From assembly GCF_030063475.1 (NCBI RefSeq), contig NZ_JASIRT010000005.1, forward strand, positions 62,001 through 126,000: a stretch of DNA of 64,000 bases, in the 5' to 3' direction. The notes beneath the pieces are model-generated. The model searched no databases. It was not told where the DNA came from and saw nothing but the letters and a program-made list of their open reading frames with translations. Below, piece by piece: positions 60,043 to 64,000 of the stretch. The first letter of the stretch is position 1. Each line of letters opens with the position of its first letter. The position numbers and the translations under genes were made by a program. This DNA is from Roseomonas sp. E05. GTDB lineage: Bacteria > Pseudomonadota > Alphaproteobacteria > Acetobacterales > Acetobacteraceae.

Positions 60043-60957
60043 TCAGCAGGCCGGCGGCAGGCCCACGGGCGGCCGCTCCGGGCCATCCTCGGGTGGCAGC
60101 CCGCCGGCGGAATTCGCCTCCCAGGCCTCCACATCGCGGCGCATGGCATAGGCCTTGGTGAACTCGGCGCCCAGCAGGAAGATCTGCGCGGAATAGTAGA
60201 TCCAGAGCAGCACGATCACCGCCGAGCCGGCCGCGCCGTAGGTGGAGCCGATGGCGGTGCTGCCGAGATAGAGGCCGATCAGCGTCTTGCCGAGGTTGAA
60301 CAGCACCGTGGTGACCAGCGCCCCGACCAGCACGTCGCGCCATTCCAGCGCGCGGTCGGGCAGGAACTTGTAGATGGCGGCGAACAGCACGGCGATCAGG
60401 GCGAAGGAGATCACCGCATTGGCCAGCCGCACCAGGCTGGCGATCCCCGGCAGGCTGGTGTCCAGCATGTTTCCGAGCGCCGTCAGGGCCGCGCTGAACA
60501 CCAGGGAGACCAGCAGCAGGAAGCCGAGCGTCGCCACCAATCCGAGGCTGGCGGCGCGCGCGCGGAACAGGCGGGAGACGGTGCCGCCCTGCAGTTCCGC
60601 CCGCCAGATCATGTTCAGGCTGGCCTGGATCTCGCCGAAGACGCCGCTGGCGGTGACCAGCAGGGTGGCGATGCCGAAGACGCTGGCCACCATGCCGGAA
60701 GTGGGGTTGGAGGCACTGACGATGATGCTCTGCACCAGCTCCGCCCCGGAACGCCCCATCAGGCCGGCGAGCTGCGACACGATGGCGCCGCGCGCCGCGT
60801 CCTCCCCGAAGGCCAGCCCCGCGATGGCGACGGCGATGATCAGCACCGGCGCCAGTGAGGTAACCGTGTAGAAAGCGATCGCCGCGCCGCGGCTCAGCGC
60901 TTCATCCTCGATGAAGCCGAGCACGGTTTGGCGGATCAGCCACCATGCCTTTTGCAT
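60043..60957 (-). CDS. YihY/BrkB-family inner membrane protein
   Basis: 304 residues with about six membrane segments. Family features: N-terminal AIAFYTVTSLAPVLIIAVAI, the central PDRALEWRDVLVGALVTTVL, and GAAGSAVIVLLWIYYSAQIF near residue 250. Once called ribonuclease BN in error; function unknown. It starts 56 bases inside the end of the mechanosensitive channel gene. Confidence 0.9.
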   Translation of the reverse strand: MQKAWWLIRQTVLGFIEDEALSRGAAIAFYTVTSLAPVLIIAVAIAGLAFGEDAARGAIVSQLAGLMGRSGAELVQSIIVSASNPTSGMVASVFGIATLLVTASGVFGEIQASLNMIWRAELQGGTVSRLFRARAASLGLVATLGFLLLVSLVFSAALTALGNMLDTSLPGIASLVRLANAVISFALIAVLFAAIYKFLPDRALEWRDVLVGALVTTVLFNLGKTLIGLYLGSTAIGSTYGAAGSAVIVLLWIYYSAQIFLLGAEFTKAYAMRRDVEAWEANSAGGLPPEDGPERPPVGLPPAC

Positions 60958-63193
60958 TCTTGTCCGCCACTGGGTCCTCTTCGGACGGGGAACGTTGCGC
61001 GGCGAGCGCCGGTTGCGCTGCCGCCGGGCGCGGCGTCTCGTCGATCACCCGCACCGGCGGCGCCTTCCCCTGCTTGTCCTCGCCCATGTAGAGCGTGACA
61101 TGCGGGAAGGGGATCTCGATGCCGCGGGCGTCGAAGATCTCCTTGATGATCTCGTTGTAGGCGCGCCCGGCGCCCCAGTGCTTGCCCGCCTGCGTCTTGA
61201 TGCGCGCGCGCACCACCACCGCGGAGTCGGCGAACTGCGTGATGCCCTGCATGTCGAGCGGGCCGATGATGAAGGCACCATGCTCGGTCTTCTGCAACTG
61301 CTCGAAGGCGTCCTGCATGGCCGCCTTCACCTCCGGGATGCTCTCCCGGTAGGCGACGCCGATCTCGGCGACGTGGAAGGCGAAGTCCTTCGTCATGTTC
61401 GCCACCGTATCCACGGTGGAGAACGGGACGACATGCAGGGTCCCGTTCAGGTCGCGGATCGAGACGGAGCGGATGGTCAGCTTCTCCACCACGCCGGAGA
61501 TGCCGCCGGCGGTGACCACATCGCCCTCGTTCATGGCATTCTCGATCTGGATGAAGGCGCCGGTGATGATGTCCTGCACCAGCTTCTGCGCACCGAAGCC
61601 GACCGCCAGGCCGACCACCCCGGCGCCGGCCAGCAGCGGGCCGATGTTCACGCCGAGTTCGCTCAGCGCCAGCATGGCCACCAGCACGAGCAGCGTCAGC
61701 GTGGCGGCATTGCGGAACAGCGCCAGCAGGGTCCGCTCGCGCGGGGTCGGCACCGTGCCGTAGTTCGGGTTCAGCCGGTACTCCACCCAGGAGGAGAGCG
61801 CGAGATGCGCCGCCATGCCCGCCAGCACGATCAGTGCGGCGGAGAGCAGGGCGCCGGCGAAGCGCTGCCCACTGGAGGTGGCGAGCCAGCTCAGCAGGTC
61901 GAACAGGGCCCAGGCCTGCAGCAGCCCGAGCAGCACCAGAACCAGCACGACGCCGCGCAGCACGCGCAGGATGGCGGGAATCAAGGTGTTGAGGCGGTGC
62001 TGCAGCAGCGGCAGGCGCCCGGTCACCGCCTCGGGCAGGCTGATGCCGCCGGAGAACAGGTGCCGCAGCCCATGCATCAGCAGCGCCCCCAGCGCCACCA
62101 CTGCCAGCGAATACAGCGTGGCCAGCAGGATGAAGCCGAGCGCCTCGCGCGGGTTGGCCACCCAGGCCAGGAACAGGGTCACCAGATAGAGCATGGCCAG
62201 CAGGTGCCAGACATGGCCGAAGGCGACCCAGACGCTGCCGAGCAGGCGGATGCCGCGCCGGTGGCGCTGCGCCTCGACCCAGTGCCGGCCGGCGCGGCGG
62301 TGCCGCAGCAGCGCCAGGATGCCCATGGCCAGCACCAGCAGCATGACCAGGAAGCGCAGCGACCGCGCCGCCGCCCAGGAGGCATTGGCGTTCAGCAACG
62401 GCGCCAGCAGCATGAAGGTGTAGCCGATCACCGAAGTGGCGCGACTGAGCCAGAAGAACCAGGCCCGCGCCCCCTCATCGCCCAGCGGCAGGGGCCGTAG
62501 CGCCCGCAGGCGCGGGCGGAACAGCGTGCGGATGACCACCTTGATGCCCTCCACCGCCAGAAAGGCGTTGAGCAGCAAGGTCTGTTGCACCGCGATGACG
62601 CCGGTGACGCCATAGCTGAGGGCGAAGAGATAGCCGCCGCCCCAGGCCAGCAGCACGGTCGCCGCCTCGATCAGCAGGGCGACCGGCTGCAGGGCCAGCC
62701 GGAACAGCCGCCCCCGCCCTTCCGCCCGGCGCCCCAGGGCGTTGAACAGCGGCTTGGCCAGCATCCGCAACAGGGCGAAAAGGCCGCCCACCACCCCGAT
62801 CAGCAGCAGGATGGTGAAGGTGCCGCTCCAGAGCACGTCCCGGTCGGCCTGCGCCGCCTCGCCGGCGAGCTGGGCGAGGCCGCGCCCCACCTCCACCACC
62901 CGCCGCAGCATCGTGACGGCCTGCTCGGCGATGCTCTGGCTGTATTCCGCAAGCTGCCGGGCGACGGTGGGTTCCTGTTCCGGCGGCAGCGTCGCGGCGG
63001 CCGTGGCGCCTTCCGCCGTGCGCAGCCGGGCGATCAGGGCGGCCCGGGCCGTGTCATCCTCCAGCACCCGGAGCAGTTCCTGCAGCGAGGCCTCGCTTGG
63101 CGGCGGGGCGGCCGGGGGTACGGCCGGAGCCTGGGCCTGGGCATGGCTGAGACTCAGCCACAGGCTGAACAGGGCGAGGAGGAGGAAACGCAT
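60902..63193 (-). CDS. MscS-family mechanosensitive channel, large YbiO-like form
   Basis: 763 residues from ATG 63193 (GGAGATATCC upstream), with signal peptide MRFLLLALFSLWLSLSHAQA. A periplasmic domain of ~100 residues is followed by several extra membrane helices, then the MscS pore helix GAGVVGLAVGFGAQKLVQDI (near residue 560), and the cytoplasmic vestibule (NAMNEGDVVTAGGISGVVEK). Releases solutes upon hypo-osmotic shock. The last 19 codons overlap yihY. Confidence 0.9.
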   Translation of the reverse strand: MRFLLLALFSLWLSLSHAQAQAPAVPPAAPPPSEASLQELLRVLEDDTARAALIARLRTAEGATAAATLPPEQEPTVARQLAEYSQSIAEQAVTMLRRVVEVGRGLAQLAGEAAQADRDVLWSGTFTILLLIGVVGGLFALLRMLAKPLFNALGRRAEGRGRLFRLALQPVALLIEAATVLLAWGGGYLFALSYGVTGVIAVQQTLLLNAFLAVEGIKVVIRTLFRPRLRALRPLPLGDEGARAWFFWLSRATSVIGYTFMLLAPLLNANASWAAARSLRFLVMLLVLAMGILALLRHRRAGRHWVEAQRHRRGIRLLGSVWVAFGHVWHLLAMLYLVTLFLAWVANPREALGFILLATLYSLAVVALGALLMHGLRHLFSGGISLPEAVTGRLPLLQHRLNTLIPAILRVLRGVVLVLVLLGLLQAWALFDLLSWLATSSGQRFAGALLSAALIVLAGMAAHLALSSWVEYRLNPNYGTVPTPRERTLLALFRNAATLTLLVLVAMLALSELGVNIGPLLAGAGVVGLAVGFGAQKLVQDIITGAFIQIENAMNEGDVVTAGGISGVVEKLTIRSVSIRDLNGTLHVVPFSTVDTVANMTKDFAFHVAEIGVAYRESIPEVKAAMQDAFEQLQKTEHGAFIIGPLDMQGITQFADSAVVVRARIKTQAGKHWGAGRAYNEIIKEIFDARGIEIPFPHVTLYMGEDKQGKAPPVRVIDETPRPAAAQPALAAQRSPSEEDPVADKNAKGMVADPPNRARLHRG

Positions 63194-63298
63194 CGGGCGA
63201 GGATATCTCCCTGAATGGAGGTGCTGCGCGCCAGCATAGTGGCGGCCGCCATGCAGACCAAATCCGGGTGCCCCACGTCCACCCCGAGCATCGCTCAG

Positions 63299-63330
63299 AT
63301 AAAAAACACGAGAGGGAAGAATTTCCCTTG
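63299..63330 (-). terminator. Terminator between the methyltransferase and MscS-type genes
   Basis: On the minus strand AGGGAA-ATTC-TTCCCT (63313-63328) followed by CTCGTGTTTTTTATC, about 75 bases after the methyltransferase stop. It should separate the two transcripts. Confidence 0.6.
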
Positions 63331-63405
63331 GCCTTGTCTCATGTTTTAGTCGGAACAACCGCGACCCGGGCCTGCCTCCGCCTTCCCGCAGATGCGGGGG
63401 AAACG

Positions 63406-64000
63406 CTATCCCGCAACCCTGTCTGCATCCTCCAGCAGACAGAACATCAGCTCGTGCTTGTTGTGCGCGCCGTGGAACAGCCGCGCGCCGGGAATGGCGG
63501 CAAAGGCGGCGGCGGTCTCGTGGTCGGTCTCGCCCTGGAACTTCAGGGTGCAGACGAAGTTCCGCGCCCGCCCCGCCTCCCTCCAGCGCCGCACCAGGGC
63601 GAGCAGGCGGGCCGGGTAGCAGATGATGTCGCTGAACAGCCAGTCCACCGCCGGCTGCTTCTCCGGCTCCAGCCCGAAGGCGCTCTCGGTGCGGATGGCG
63701 ACGTTCGGCAGCGCCGCCACGGCGGGGTCCATTGCCGCCTTGTCCACCGCCACCACCTGGCAGCCGAGCTGCGCCAGCGCCCAGCTCCAGCCGCCCGGGG
63801 CGGCGCCGAGGTCGAGCGCCACCTCTCCTGGCCCGGGCCAGCGGCCGATCCGGGTCAGCGCCTCCCACAGCTTCAGATAGGCGCGCGAGGGCGGCCCCTC
63901 GCGGTCCTCCTCGAAGCGGACGGCGCCGTGCAGGAAAGGGCTGCTCTTGGTCGGCGAGGCCAGCATCCGGTCCGGTGCCAGCAGGGTCCAGCCGCCGAGA
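63406..64000 (-). CDS. FtsJ/RlmM-like SAM-dependent methyltransferase, 5' end cut by the window edge
   Basis: Frame open to the window end; the visible 198 residues start GGWTLLAPDRMLASPTKSSP. Rossmann motif EVALDLGAAPGGWSWALAQL and DWLFSDIICYPARLLALV (catalytic Asp) and CTLKFQGETDHE (catalytic Lys) match FtsJ/RlmM-type 2'-O ribose methyltransferases. The substrate is probably RNA, but the N-terminal domain is missing from the window. Confidence 0.85.
   Translation of the reverse strand, partial: LGGWTLLAPDRMLASPTKSSPFLHGAVRFEEDREGPPSRAYLKLWEALTRIGRWPGPGEVALDLGAAPGGWSWALAQLGCQVVAVDKAAMDPAVAALPNVAIRTESAFGLEPEKQPAVDWLFSDIICYPARLLALVRRWREAGRARNFVCTLKFQGETDHETAAAFAAIPGARLFHGAHNKHELMFCLLEDADRVAG

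Noticed and set aside
1-64000. Mobile elements, phage, toxin-antitoxin or defence genes, tRNA and rRNA
   Set aside because: Looked for transposase, integrase, tRNA clover-leaf ends and nuclease/helicase defence cassettes; none is supported. The single SNase-like gene has a membrane anchor and sits in an envelope gene group.

Overview
The window is about 64 kb of very GC-rich DNA (roughly 70% or more by eye) with closely packed, often overlapping genes. The gene set (aroQ-accB-accC, a fold-type III ornithine/lysine decarboxylase, a Bug-type binding protein, many ABC importers, prkA-yeaH-spoVR) suggests an alphaproteobacterium, most likely Acetobacteraceae of the Roseomonas type. That placement is inferred from gene content and composition; there is no rRNA or other marker here. 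I found no phage, insertion sequence, integrase, CRISPR array, tRNA or rRNA.

Layout. 1-7 kb (minus strand): 3' part of an MprF-like lysyl-phosphatidylglycerol synthase/flippase, aroQ-accB-accC, a tiny Cys-rich ORF and a BCCT betaine transporter. 7-9.4 kb: a SlyB-like lipoprotein, thiS-thiG and a 45-bp tandem repeat. 9.4-15 kb: an EmrAB-type pump facing its TetR repressor across two matching operators, then an ornithine decarboxylase with a long leader and an Lrp/AsnC regulator. 15-28.8 kb: a nine-gene co-directional operon (IclR, hydantoinase A and B, SDR dehydrogenase, five-component peptide-type ABC importer) facing a lone branched-chain-type binding protein and an amidohydrolase. 28.8-33.8 kb: a Bug-AtuA-AtuA-like operon facing a LysR regulator, an isochorismatase-like hydrolase and an HU protein. 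33.8-39.3 kb: nikR facing nikABCDE across a perfect NikR box. 39.5-43.7 kb: an Asp/Asn beta-hydroxylase-like enzyme, then a MerR regulator facing a Zn/Cd/Pb P-type ATPase whose metal-binding domain is duplicated. 44-48.8 kb: prkA-yeaH-spoVR. 48.9-56.9 kb: dihydropyrimidinase, alpha/beta hydrolase, a DUF1328 peptide, and an RND pump with its TetR repressor. 57-64 kb: a soluble PAS chemoreceptor, then minus-strand envelope genes (mtgA, a nuclease, YihY, an MscS-type channel) and a 5'-truncated methyltransferase.

Common themes are uptake of small organic nitrogen/carbon compounds, metal homeostasis (Ni, Zn/Cd) and envelope/efflux functions, each with its own local regulator and often a readable operator.

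The least expected signal is between the genes. Two dispersed hairpin families sit at gene 3' ends. Family 1 (nine copies) is a G5-AA/TT-C5 stem with a four-base loop, a C5 run, a TTCTTCTTT tract and a conserved tail; four times it occurs as inward-facing pairs between convergent genes. Family 2 (three copies) has two hairpins followed by ACCCCGCCAT, and in one copy the first hairpin has expanded into a 45-bp tandem array. Some copies enter coding sequence: a family-2 copy encodes the last residues of NikR, and a family-1 copy carries a stop codon in its loop.
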